64,000 nt of DNA from Prevotellamassilia timonensis (GCF_900106785.1 NZ_LT629845.1:654762-718761), one strand, 5' to 3'. Numbered from the stretch's first letter, positions 52,812-61,323 are shown. Numbers and translations are program-made. The notes: generated by a model from the letters alone, not told the origin.

Positions 52812-52819
52812 CAAAGTTA
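52812..52819 (-). promoter_or_regulatory. -7 box of the terminase operon
   Basis: TAACTTTG on the minus strand (complement of CAAAGTTA). Its -33 region would overlap the P3 box, so the two divergent promoters share control DNA. The leader to the ATG at 52727 is about 80 nt. Confidence 0.5.
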
Positions 52820-52832
52820 GCGAAGCCAACTC

Positions 52833-52875
52833 ACAATAGTTAAAAGTGGAAGCACGTCTTCTATGTTTATTTTTG
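52833..52875 (+). promoter_or_regulatory. Phage promoter P3 (scaffold-capsid-tail operon)
   Basis: ACAATAGTTAAAAGTG (52833-52848), identical to P1, then 19 nt and TATTTTTG (52868-52875). The scaffold ATG follows 37 bases later. Confidence 0.7.
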
Positions 52876-52911
52876 CACTGAATATGGCACATCCTAAATT
52901 AAAAGAAGAAA

Positions 52912-53649
52912 ATGGCTGAAAATAACCAAGTTAAGAGCAGACGCGACCAGCAGCTGGAGCGGCTGAGGAAGAAATACCCCGGCAAGAAATTCGAGGACGA
53001 CGAGGAAATCTACGGTCAGATTTCCGACGATTACGACCAATACGAGCATGATTTGGACGATTACCGAGGCCGTGAGAAAGCCTTGGGCGACATGTTTTCG
53101 GCCGACCCGAGGAGCGCCCAGTTCCTTGCCGACATGCACAACGGGCAAGACCCTGTGCTCGGCCTTGTGAAGAACTTCGGCATCGAAATCAAGGACGTGC
53201 TCGACAATCCCGAGATGCAGGACAAGATAGCCGAAGCCAACAGGGAATATGTGGAGCGTGTGGCCAGATCGAAGCAGCTCGACGAGGAATATGAGAAGAA
53301 CATGGACGCAAGTCTTGAAACCCTTCGTCAGTTCCAAGAAGAGCGCGGCATGAGCGATGAACAGATAGATGCCGTGGCCGATGCCATGCTCACCGTGGTG
53401 AAAGACGGCGTGATGGGCAAGTTCTCGCGCGAGACCTTGGAAATGTTCGTCAATGCCATCAACCACGACAGCGACGTGGCCAATGCCAGCGAAGAGGGTC
53501 GTGTGGCAGGACGCAACGCCAAGATTGTGGAGGGGCTGCGCAAGCAGAACAAGGGCGACGGTACGTCACCACTGAACGGCAAGAACGGAAACGCTGGAAG
53601 CGGACAGAAATCGCAGAGCATCTTTGACCTCGCCAATGAAGCCATGTAG
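52912..53649 (+). CDS. Putative capsid scaffolding protein
   Basis: A 245-aa, very charged and almost wholly helical protein directly before the capsid gene. The N-terminal part is KSRRDQQLERLRKKYPGKKF; the middle has Asp/Glu-rich heptads; the C-terminal Gly/Asn-rich linker leads to KSQSIFDLANEAM, which could be the capsid-binding tail. This composition and position are those of scaffolding proteins, which guide procapsid assembly and leave before DNA packaging. It opens operon P3. Confidence 0.7.
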   Translation: MAENNQVKSRRDQQLERLRKKYPGKKFEDDEEIYGQISDDYDQYEHDLDDYRGREKALGDMFSADPRSAQFLADMHNGQDPVLGLVKNFGIEIKDVLDNPEMQDKIAEANREYVERVARSKQLDEEYEKNMDASLETLRQFQEERGMSDEQIDAVADAMLTVVKDGVMGKFSRETLEMFVNAINHDSDVANASEEGRVAGRNAKIVEGLRKQNKGDGTSPLNGKNGNAGSGQKSQSIFDLANEAM

Positions 53650-53652
53650 CCC

Positions 53653-53823
53653 ATGAAAGGAGAAGTAGTCAAGTTTCCAGCCGATGGCAAGCGGCGCCCC
53701 CCCCTCAAAGGCAGTGCAGGACTATATACCCAAGTGCCGGGCGGCATGGCAACAGTAAGCAATCTCGCGAGTGCGACAGGCGGTATAGCCCCCGGCAAAC
53801 TCGTACAGACCGATAACAAGTAA
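53653..53823 (+). CDS. 56-aa protein duplicating part of the capsid N-terminal arm
   Basis: A small ORF between scaffold and capsid genes, starting 3 bases after the scaffold stop. Residues 26-54 (TQVPGGMATVS... to ...GKLVQTD) align without gaps to capsid residues 25-53 with 19 of 29 identities, including QVPG, TVS, ATGG, PG and LVQTD. The first 20 residues are basic and contain RRPP. It could be a partial capsid duplication, a minor capsid or decoration peptide, or an assembly competitor. It is too short for standard ORF cut-offs, but the similarity shows it is or was coding. Confidence 0.65.
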   Translation: MKGEVVKFPADGKRRPPLKGSAGLYTQVPGGMATVSNLASATGGIAPGKLVQTDNK

Positions 53824-53852
53824 CATTATTCACAAACTAAAAATTACAAGAC

Positions 53853-55373
53853 ATGGACGGAGAAACCGTACAAGTAGGTGGTACGACAACCACCACCCCT
53901 GCACCAGGCACAGCCGGCGTGCAGAGCCAAGTGCCGGGAGCTGCCACTACCGTCAGCGGTGTGGCAGGTGCGACAGGCGGAGTAGGTCCGGGCAATCTCG
54001 TGCAGACAGACCTCGACCAAGAACTCTACAAGTTCAAGAGTGACGACACCCCGCTTATGCAGCTCATGCTGAAAGCGCGAAAGGTAAAGGTGGGTTCCCC
54101 CGAGGTAGAGCACTACATGATTGACGAGCCACGTTCCAGCGTGACCACGACTACCAAGGTAACCGCAGGCGCAGGCAAAAATTTTGTGCTTCCGCTTCCC
54201 GCAAGCGATGCAGAAATACCTCGTCCCTACGGCACGTTGCTTGTCAAGGGCGTTGACGGCTATGCCGAGGACGGCAAGACCAAGACCCCCGGCAAAGACC
54301 TCATGCTGTTCGTGACAGGCCAAGACCCTACGACAAGCAACCCAATCGTGAGAGCTGTGAACGGCCCGAAGGCCAACACTACCGACGAGAGCTGCACCAC
54401 ACCCGAAATTCCTGCAGGTTCCACGCTCATCGTACTCTCGAACGCCCTCTACGAAACGCAGAAGAAGGTAGATCCCGACCTCATTGTTCCGCAGGGAACC
54501 ACCGTGTACCTGCAGAAGCGTGGCATGAACCAGATTGTGTCCGACTACTATGATGCGCAGAAGAAGAAAATTCCGTTTGGCAAGGCCGTCATCGCCGAAG
54601 CCGCCATCACCAACTTCAAGGTGCGCGGCAACCGAACCCTCTATGCTGGACGCAAGGGCAAGATGACCGTGCAGACACCCGAGGTAGGTGCGCAGGTCAT
54701 CTACTTTACGGAGGGTGTCCGCTACCAAGTGAAGAAAGAACTCCAGCATATGGGCAAGTGGACAGTGGAGGAAATCATCGCTTTGGCCAAGATGACATTC
54801 ACGGGCGAGGACGTGCCCAAGAGTGTGATTGCCCTTTCAGGCAAGAACTTCTTGGAGAATATCCAGTGCATTGATTACTCGAAGCACCCCGAAATTCAGA
54901 TTACCACCAAGACCAATCCCGTGGGCTGGGTAGTGACCAACTTCCACACTGTGTTCGGCGACATCGAGTTCAAGCACGACCCGACCCTCGACCGCTTGAA
55001 GTGGAGCAACTCCGCGTTCATCGTGGCCCCCGACCGACTGGTGCACTACCAGTACTCTGCAGAACACTCGTCGAAAGACCGTGTGGAGGGCGAAGAGGCA
55101 ACACGCGAGTCAATTCTTGTGTGGGACGCACTCGCACTCAAAGGCTCATGCCACATCTGGATTAACGGTGAGGGCGACAACGAGAACACCACAGCCACAC
55201 AAATTCACTTGTGGGACAGCGCAGAAGCCCCTGCCACACCAGTTGAGGGTGGTGTGTACTATCTGTTGCAGGACTGCCCCGGCATCAATGCAGAAGCCGT
55301 CAGCGGTCAGATGTGGCAGTATAAGAATACCGCATGGGCAGAGTATACAGGTGACGTAATGTCCACGGAGTAA
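53853..55373 (+). CDS. Major capsid protein
   Basis: A 506-aa protein read as the HK97-type shell subunit. It has a Thr/Pro/Gly-rich N-terminal arm (1-50), then LVQTDLDQELYKFKSDDTPLMQ, a charged strand region VKVGSPEVEHYMID, a long central domain with the expected helix (GKWTVEEIIALAKMTF) and C-terminal strands. Size, place after the scaffold gene and before adaptor genes, and a terminator directly downstream all fit a highly expressed capsid gene. It is typical of short-tailed Bacteroidota phages by eye; fold not verified. Confidence 0.8.
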   Translation: MDGETVQVGGTTTTTPAPGTAGVQSQVPGAATTVSGVAGATGGVGPGNLVQTDLDQELYKFKSDDTPLMQLMLKARKVKVGSPEVEHYMIDEPRSSVTTTTKVTAGAGKNFVLPLPASDAEIPRPYGTLLVKGVDGYAEDGKTKTPGKDLMLFVTGQDPTTSNPIVRAVNGPKANTTDESCTTPEIPAGSTLIVLSNALYETQKKVDPDLIVPQGTTVYLQKRGMNQIVSDYYDAQKKKIPFGKAVIAEAAITNFKVRGNRTLYAGRKGKMTVQTPEVGAQVIYFTEGVRYQVKKELQHMGKWTVEEIIALAKMTFTGEDVPKSVIALSGKNFLENIQCIDYSKHPEIQITTKTNPVGWVVTNFHTVFGDIEFKHDPTLDRLKWSNSAFIVAPDRLVHYQYSAEHSSKDRVEGEEATRESILVWDALALKGSCHIWINGEGDNENTTATQIHLWDSAEAPATPVEGGVYYLLQDCPGINAEAVSGQMWQYKNTAWAEYTGDVMSTE

Positions 55374-55409
55374 CCCCGAAATTCAAACAACCAATTCATC
55401 AATCAATAG

Positions 55410-55441
55410 AGGCGGATAGGTAGCAATGCCGTCCGCCTTTA
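55410..55441 (+). terminator. Terminator after the capsid gene
   Basis: AGGCGGA (55410-55416) pairs with TCCGCCT (55432-55438) with further GG/CC inside, followed by TTATTATTAT. Probably partial, so that capsid mRNA is more abundant than the tail genes downstream. Confidence 0.7.
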
Positions 55442-55456
55442 TTATTATAACATTCA

Positions 55457-56089
55457 ATGTCAATGAAAAAGAAGAAAATAACCTACGGAGTGTTCGGCAT
55501 GATGGAGTACCAATCCATCATCAAAATAGGACGCGCCACGCTCAAAGTTTTGTTCACAGACGGTTCCATCACCTCGTTAGGCCAGAACCCGGCACACTAC
55601 ACCACCAGCGACTTCCTTGTGCAGCACGCCATCGAGAACAGCCGCGATTTCAAGCGCGGCCGCATCAGAGTGGTGAATGCCATAGAACTTGACGAGGAGG
55701 TCCGCATTGAGCGTAACCACACAGCAAGTGCACAGACGGCACGAGCCAAGGTTGCTGCCAGTCCTGCTGTAAAGGTGGAGAAAGCCGCTGACAGCGCAGC
55801 CCCTGCTAAGGAAGAAGATACGGTTGTGGAAGATGTGGCGGGAAGCATGGAGGCCGTAACAGGAACAGCTCCCGATGCAACAGAGGCAACTACAGAAGCC
55901 ACAGGAGAGGCTGAGGACAAAGCAGCCGAAGGAGCTGCAACCCCTACCGAGGTGGAGTTTTGCACGAACCAAGAAGCCAAGGACTACCTTGCTAACACGT
56001 TTGGCGTGAAAGGTGCGCTCAAGACGCGAGCCGAGATTATTGCTGCGGGTGAGACCTACGGCGTGAAGATATCTTTTGTGAAAGACTAA
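55457..56089 (+). CDS. Phage protein of unknown function with Ala/Glu-rich linker
   Basis: A 210-aa protein after the capsid gene. A folded-looking N-terminal domain (about 1-85; VFGMMEYQSIIKIGRATLKV, ITSLGQNPAHYTTSDFLVQHAIENS) is joined by an Ala/Glu/Thr-rich linker (about 86-165) to a small C-terminal domain (NQEAKDYLANTFGVKGALKTRAEIIAAG) that reads like a helix-extension or SAP/HeH-type fold. It may be a head-completion or head-fibre protein. The family was not recognised; context is the only evidence for a virion role. Confidence 0.55.
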   Translation: MSMKKKKITYGVFGMMEYQSIIKIGRATLKVLFTDGSITSLGQNPAHYTTSDFLVQHAIENSRDFKRGRIRVVNAIELDEEVRIERNHTASAQTARAKVAASPAVKVEKAADSAAPAKEEDTVVEDVAGSMEAVTGTAPDATEATTEATGEAEDKAAEGAATPTEVEFCTNQEAKDYLANTFGVKGALKTRAEIIAAGETYGVKISFVKD

Positions 56090-56102
56090 CGACGCAGACG
56101 AC

Positions 56103-56738
56103 ATGGTGTACAAAATCGAAATTGTGGAGCGAGACGTGCGTATAGCCATTGACGAGAACAAGACCGGCGAGCAGCTCATCAGCGATGAGGACGTAGACAC
56201 CCTGTCGTTGAATGACATCATTCGCTCAAAGATAGTGGAAGCCGTGAGGCGTGTAGAGTCGTCCGCTCCCGTTCGCTACTTGGAAGAGGGTCACGTGTTT
56301 GGCGATGCCATCTACTGGGAGCGTAACGGCAGCGGTTGGACTCTGCTGCCCGATGATTTCATGCGTCTTGTAGCCTTTCGCATGAGCGACTGGGAACGTA
56401 CCTGCTATATGGCTATATCTGCTGATGACCCATTGTATGATCTTCAATCTTCCAGATACAAGGGTATCCGCGGCAATGTTCAGAAGCCTGTATGTGCCAT
56501 AGTGAACCGTGCAGAGGGCAAGGCGTTGGAGTTCTATTCGTGCAACAGCGAAGACGCATATGTCAAGCGCGCCTCTTACATACCTTATCCGGAGATAGAC
56601 GAATACGATGGCATAGACATCTCGGAGCGTTGTTATACCGCCGTGGTCTACATGACCGCAGCATTAGTATTAACCGCCTATGGTGCAAGCGAGCAGGCAG
56701 CTGCAATGAACACCTTGGCAAAAAGCATTTTTGAATAA
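56103..56738 (+). CDS. Putative head-tail adaptor protein
   Basis: A 211-aa protein in the position of the adaptor that plugs the portal in short-tailed phages. It is largely helical with LNDIIRSKIVEAVRRVESSAPVRYLEEG (about 45-72), a beta-rich middle (YWERNGSGWTLLPDDFMRLVAFRM) and a C-terminal helix VVYMTAALVLTAYGASEQAAAM. The gene order capsid, small protein, adaptor, tail fibre supports the call. Its stop overlaps the next start codon (TAATG), showing tight coupling to the tail-fibre genes. Confidence 0.55.
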   Translation: MVYKIEIVERDVRIAIDENKTGEQLISDEDVDTLSLNDIIRSKIVEAVRRVESSAPVRYLEEGHVFGDAIYWERNGSGWTLLPDDFMRLVAFRMSDWERTCYMAISADDPLYDLQSSRYKGIRGNVQKPVCAIVNRAEGKALEFYSCNSEDAYVKRASYIPYPEIDEYDGIDISERCYTAVVYMTAALVLTAYGASEQAAAMNTLAKSIFE

Positions 56739-57079
56739 TGAGTTCAATACCGACGAAACAGATAGACGGCGATGTAGCCATCGGCAGGGACGCTAATGTA
56801 GGCGGCAATGCCACTGTGCGCGGCTCGTTGAAGGTTGGCCACAACCTGACCGTTGAGGGCTGGCTCGATGCCAAGAACATAAAAGGTCCGAACAAAGGCC
56901 TGTTCAAGACGGCGGCACAGCTACGCGAGGCATACCCCAATCCGCATGATGGGTGGTGGGCATTGGTGACCATAGAAGGCAGTGTGGCGTCAGATCATCT
57001 TGGGCAGCTTTATGTGGCTGACGGTGGTGCGTGGGTGGCTCAGGTTGACAGCAAAGGTAATCCGCTGCTGAGGGGGTAA
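56738..57079 (+). CDS. N-terminal part of the tail fibre, frameshifted
   Basis: A 113-aa ORF beginning MSSIPTKQIDGDVAIGRDAN followed by repeating short strands (VGGNATVRGSLKVGHNLTVEG), a beta-helix-like virion-attachment head often found at the start of Bacteroidota phage tail proteins. GWWALVTIEGSV and LGQLYVADGGAWVAQVD follow. It ends at a TAA created within CTGAGGGGGTAAC. With four G instead of five the frame would continue as RGNPVVDSTKYIDALRVDV straight into the next ORF, so the two are most likely one gene split by a one-base difference or joined by programmed +1 (or -2) frameshifting. Confidence 0.75.
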   Translation: MSSIPTKQIDGDVAIGRDANVGGNATVRGSLKVGHNLTVEGWLDAKNIKGPNKGLFKTAAQLREAYPNPHDGWWALVTIEGSVASDHLGQLYVADGGAWVAQVDSKGNPLLRG

Positions 57080-57113
57080 CCCGGTAGTTGACAGTACGAA
57101 GTATATTGACGCC

Positions 57114-60100
57114 TTGAGAGTTGATGTAAGCAAGAACAAGGAAGATATACGCAGTCTTGGCTCTACTCAGGGCACGCAAGGCAACAGTATCAACACACTC
57201 AACACCCAAATGGGTACGGCCCAGAGCGACATCAGCACTCTGAAGAAGACAGTCAGCGACAACAAGACCGAACTTGCTGGCAGCATCAGCGGTGTGCAGA
57301 AAGACCTCACATCGTTCAAGAACACTAAAGGACAGCCCAACGGGCTTGCACCTTTGGACGAACAGAACCAGGTACCTTCGCAGTATCTACCCGACTATGT
57401 GGACGATGTGTTGGAATTTGGCGGCATGGTAAGTGGTGTTACGGTGCAATCAAATTCGCTCGAAAACTCCTCGACAGACAAGGACTGCAGTGTGGTGTAC
57501 AACAAGAGCACAGAATGTTTTGTGATAGCCTGCACCACGACCACCGATGCAGCCTGGGGTGTGAAGCAAGTGACCTACTACAACAACTGGATAGACGGTG
57601 ACCTTTACGGCAAGGGCACTCTGAAAGGCCGTGTGCCCCGCAGCGGCAAGGTATTCATAGACGTGAGCACGAATAAGACCTACCGTTGGGGTAATGGCAC
57701 ACTTGTCGCAATTGGTGGCTCCACAGCCCAAAATGGCGTTCAAGGCACAAGTGAGGACTATGTGTACTCATCGGCATCAGATGAAACTCGCACGGTATTG
57801 AGCGGCAAGATGTGGACTTACACGCATACAGATGGTAATTTGTTTTTGCGGTTCAAGAAGTGGGGAGCTAATAATGACACTGCCCAGCAGGACTATTGCC
57901 AAGTGATGCTAATGGGTTGTGTATCGAATGATAAATGGGGACTAATGAACCCTTACGTGTATGCACGATTGAATAATCATACTTTGGCAGAAGGACAGAG
58001 TACGTTGGACGCAGTCAAAGTGAACTACACACGTTTTGACGATAGTGGCAACAAAGTGCTTACGCTCACGAAAGCAACTTCGGCCAAGGCAGGTGTGATG
58101 ACGGCCTCCGACAAGACACTGCTCAGCGGCCTGGGCAAACACCTGCACCCCGACCCCGACAACCTCACCACTCTCAAGGCCCTTAACACCGCCCTCGACG
58201 CTATGGGCCCCGACACCGCACAGGGCACACACCACCTCAGCTGCTGGGGCATACCCCTGGCCGTCACCCTGGCCGTGCTCAACGTGGGCGACAAGGTGCT
58301 CATGCAGACCATCACCGGCTCCATCATCACTACAGCCGAAGCCACGGCCCTTGCCACCATCAACGCCCCCGGGCACTACACCACCCTCGTGCGCTATTAT
58401 CAGGAGGGCAAATGGGGTACATGGGCTTCTATTGGCGACAGCATATCGGCAAGTATCAATGTTTCGCAACTTGACACCTATTTTATGAAAGAAGATGGCA
58501 AAGGCGGTGTTGTAGTAGACATGGTAAAGTGCAAAAATGCTAAACCCATTTACGTTGTGGTGGACGATGAAGGCAATCGTGTGGGCTTGCTGTTTACGCA
58601 TAGTGACACCATGAAACATTGTCTTGTGCTGAACTTGTTAACGCACATAACGCTCGGGGACGATGGTTCACTAATTACGAGTGAACATAAGCACACATAC
58701 GATTACCCCAAGTTCTATCGCAAGAACCTTGGTTTTAAGTTCTTTTCAAATGCAGGTGAGAGCGACCCAAGCTATTTTGAAAAGTTGCAGGCAAGCAAAT
58801 GGTATTGCCCACTTGATGAACAGTTTAAGAGAATGGTGCCAACGCTGCAAGGTGGTGCTGCAGGCGATGGGAAAAAATACATTTACTCGCAAGGTGGTAG
58901 CGATAACACTCGCACGGTGTTGAGCAGCAAGATGTGGATATACAAGCACAGCGATTTCAATCTGTTTCTGCGATTCAAGCATTGGGGCGCGAACAATGAC
59001 AAGGCAGAGGAGAATTACAGCCAGGTGCAGCTGCCAAACGCATGGACGGGAAGTAATGGCCTAATGCGTCGCGACATATACGCACGCCTTGACGCATTTG
59101 AACTGCGCGAGCAAAATTCCACGGCCACAGAGGTAAGGATTGTAACCCCGATTTTTACCACAGGCGGCACGAGAGAGCTAAGTATATCACAAGCCACTTC
59201 GGCCAAGGCAGGTGTGATGACAGCTACCGACAAGAGTAAATTAGATAGCTTAGGTAATATTTCTGCCGAAGGTGCCCGCGCTGCAAAAAACTTGTACGAA
59301 GCCACCGGAGGCACAATACTATTTGGCCCCAATAATATTTTCGATACAAATAACAGCACATTAGGTGGCGCTGTTGATAAGACTGTATACGACAGTTCTA
59401 CTCCAACAGAATACACAAAAGGAAGTCCTTTTGAAGTATTTTGCACGCAAGGCATAAAGTCTGATGTAGACAGCAAGAAGTATATGATATGGTTCGGGTT
59501 GCGTAAAAGTGCGACCAACATAGAGCGATATGATTGTCAGCAAGTTATAGGGCAAACCGAGGCACAGCTTTACGCGTATGGAACTCACGTAGCGTTCCGT
59601 CTGAATGATGGAAAAGTGTATGCCCCTAATAAAGACAGTGCTGGGTTGTCTATAGGTACGGCTACAAAATATATAGTGTCGCGAGAATGTGTTATACCTT
59701 CGTATAGTGATTTGCATGATGCTGCAACAAGTGAAAAAGCCGGGTTGATGTCTGCTGCTGATAAAGCGCAGCTCGATGTGATTGCGGCTTCGATGGATTC
59801 CTTTGGCAACAGTATTACGGAACAGGCTAAGCGTATATATGATTTGGAACAGTGTAAGCCTTTGGCTACGAAGAGTAGAAATGGCTTCATGAGTTCTGAA
59901 GACAAGACTCAGCTACAGGGTGCGTTTGCTGATTTCAATGCCCGACGACAGGCAAATGACGTGGAAGGCTATGTTGGCAAGAGTAATGTAATTAGTGTTC
60001 CTGGAGATGTTAGGAATACACAAATTGCTGCTGATATTTATCGGAATGCTGAAGAACGTGATTATACCCCAGGTGCTTCTTTTGGCGTGTATATTTCGGT

Positions 60101-60377
60101 CGGGTACGATGAAAACAATCCAAACAAACAATGTGTTTGGTTTGGCTTACCCATCGAAGCAACCAAGTTTGTGCGATATCGTCTTGATTATTGGTTGCAT
60201 GGTACTGCTGACACTCTTGTCGGCAAGTACTTATGCGACACCAACGATAAATACTATGCGGTTCGCGAAGGAGCTGTTGGTGAATATATATCCGAGGCCT
60301 CAGATGATACTCCTTGCATCATGACCATTGCTGATAAGCGTCTTCTTAATCAAATAAAACAGAAGTTGGGGTTATAA
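57114..60377 (+). CDS. Tail fibre / receptor-binding protein, main part
   Basis: A 1,087-aa ORF whose only upstream start is a TTG without a recognisable ribosome site; the frame is open further upstream to the frameshift point at about 57076. The N-terminal coiled coil (about 1-70) and PNGLAPLDEQNQVPSQYLP are trimer-stem features. A roughly 120-aa module (VYSSASDETRTVLSGKMW..., from about 57760) recurs at about 58877 (IYSQGGSDNTRTVLSSKMW...), each ending in TSAKAGVMTA(S/T)DK; two weaker copies of that motif follow. Between the copies is a GC-rich knob-like segment (58100-58440). The distal third is AT-rich. These are signs of modular exchange in host recognition. Confidence 0.8.
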   Translation: MRVDVSKNKEDIRSLGSTQGTQGNSINTLNTQMGTAQSDISTLKKTVSDNKTELAGSISGVQKDLTSFKNTKGQPNGLAPLDEQNQVPSQYLPDYVDDVLEFGGMVSGVTVQSNSLENSSTDKDCSVVYNKSTECFVIACTTTTDAAWGVKQVTYYNNWIDGDLYGKGTLKGRVPRSGKVFIDVSTNKTYRWGNGTLVAIGGSTAQNGVQGTSEDYVYSSASDETRTVLSGKMWTYTHTDGNLFLRFKKWGANNDTAQQDYCQVMLMGCVSNDKWGLMNPYVYARLNNHTLAEGQSTLDAVKVNYTRFDDSGNKVLTLTKATSAKAGVMTASDKTLLSGLGKHLHPDPDNLTTLKALNTALDAMGPDTAQGTHHLSCWGIPLAVTLAVLNVGDKVLMQTITGSIITTAEATALATINAPGHYTTLVRYYQEGKWGTWASIGDSISASINVSQLDTYFMKEDGKGGVVVDMVKCKNAKPIYVVVDDEGNRVGLLFTHSDTMKHCLVLNLLTHITLGDDGSLITSEHKHTYDYPKFYRKNLGFKFFSNAGESDPSYFEKLQASKWYCPLDEQFKRMVPTLQGGAAGDGKKYIYSQGGSDNTRTVLSSKMWIYKHSDFNLFLRFKHWGANNDKAEENYSQVQLPNAWTGSNGLMRRDIYARLDAFELREQNSTATEVRIVTPIFTTGGTRELSISQATSAKAGVMTATDKSKLDSLGNISAEGARAAKNLYEATGGTILFGPNNIFDTNNSTLGGAVDKTVYDSSTPTEYTKGSPFEVFCTQGIKSDVDSKKYMIWFGLRKSATNIERYDCQQVIGQTEAQLYAYGTHVAFRLNDGKVYAPNKDSAGLSIGTATKYIVSRECVIPSYSDLHDAATSEKAGLMSAADKAQLDVIAASMDSFGNSITEQAKRIYDLEQCKPLATKSRNGFMSSEDKTQLQGAFADFNARRQANDVEGYVGKSNVISVPGDVRNTQIAADIYRNAEERDYTPGASFGVYISVGYDENNPNKQCVWFGLPIEATKFVRYRLDYWLHGTADTLVGKYLCDTNDKYYAVREGAVGEYISEASDDTPCIMTIADKRLLNQIKQKLGL

Positions 60378-60395
60378 GTAGGTGTTAAAACGAGT

Positions 60396-60437
60396 AGAAC
60401 GGGGTTCGGATAGTGTCCGGACTCCGTTCTTGCATTT
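60396..60437 (+). terminator. Terminator of the tail-fibre operon
   Basis: AGAACGGGGTTCGGA (60396-60410) pairs with TCCGGACTCCGTTCT (60416-60430) around a 5-nt loop, followed by TGCATTTTAT. Confidence 0.85.
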
Positions 60438-60523
60438 TATGAATACCGGTGTAATCCGGTCGGAAATATATTGGGGTGGGGGAGTACTCCCTGGTAGTAC
60501 GTTCCGTTTTTTCTTGCTCCTGA

Positions 60524-60604
60524 CTTCCTCACTTTTTGTGCCATTGTGAATGACGCATGTCGAAAAACAATGAGATATGTCATTTGATTGGGTGACGCAT
60601 TGAC
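60524..60604. repeat. 80-bp direct repeat, left copy
   Basis: It starts CTTCCTCACTTTTTGTGCC and ends CATTTGATTGGGTGACGCAT followed by TGAC. It matches 61324-61403 over its whole length with about a dozen differences; the two copies are 800 bp apart and bracket the palindrome array. Confidence 0.85.
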
Positions 60605-60647
60605 TTAGTTTGCAGTGACGACTATGGTGAATTTAGTTTGTAGCTAT

Positions 60648-61024
60648 CCGCTAATGCGGGAGACTTGTGTTAGCCGCTTACCGCGGGGACATAAGCACAT
60701 AGGTTTACATAAGAAACACATAAGGCTGCTGCGCGGCTGACGGCCACGGACTAACGTCCGGGTGGCCTCAAGAGACATAAGGGCTGACGCCGTGGGGTGG
60801 CTTGGTAGCCGCTAACGCGGGAGACATAAGAACATAAGGGCATAAGAACATAAGATATGACGTTTGTGTTAGCCGCTTAGCGCGGAAAACATAAGCAACA
60901 TAAGTTTACATCATAATAAACACACAAGGCCGCTGCGCGGCTGACGGCCACGGACTATCGTCCGGGTGGCCTCAAGAGACATAAGGGCTACGCCGTAGCG
61001 TTATTTATCAGCCGCTAACGCGGA
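60648..61024. repeat. Array of GC-rich hairpins and ACATAAG motifs
   Basis: A unit of about 125 bp occurs at 60663-60785 and again at 60862-60988. Each copy has GTGTTAGCCGCTTA(C/G)CGCGG, ACATAAG heptamers, GG(C/T)(C/T)GCTGCGCGGCTGACGG, then CCACGGACTA(A/T)CGTCCGGGTGG and AGAGACATAAGGGCT. CCGCTAACGCGG-type palindromes recur at about 60648, 60808 and 61012. The pattern resembles REP/BIME-like intergenic repeats. Confidence 0.8.
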
Positions 61025-61026
61025 TG

Positions 61027-61265
61027 ACATAAGAACATAAGGACATAAGAACAAAAGTATTTCAAGACATACGGGCATGGACTTGCGTCCATGTGCCCTT
61101 AAGAACATAAGGGCTGACGCCGTAGCGTTTAATGCTATAGTTTCTTTGTTTATGACGCTCAATGTCGTAACGGCGTAGCTCTTATGTTCTTGAGGGCACA
61201 TGGACGCAAGTCCATGCCCGTATGTCTTGAAACTCTTTTGTTCTTATGTACTTATGTCCTTTTGT
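61027..61265. repeat. Long inverted repeat (arms ~97 bp)
   Basis: The left arm (about 61027-61126) contains CAAGACATACGGGCATGGAC and TTGCGTCCATGTGCCC; the right arm (about 61168-61265) contains the reverse complement, including GGGCACATGGACGCAAGTCC and ATGCCCGTATGTCTTG. The spacer is about 40 bases. Each arm itself contains the small hairpin GGACTTGCGTCC or its complement. Confidence 0.85.
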
Positions 61266-61323
61266 TTCCGCGTTAGCGGTAAATCTCATAACTCACAAAC
61301 AATGACACACCACAATATCCCAA

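Noticed and set aside
60648-61265. CRISPR or diversity-generating retroelement template repeat
   Set aside because: Repeats are irregular and palindromic without regular spacers; no cas gene or reverse transcriptase occurs in the window, and no variable-repeat copy of the tail fibre was seen.
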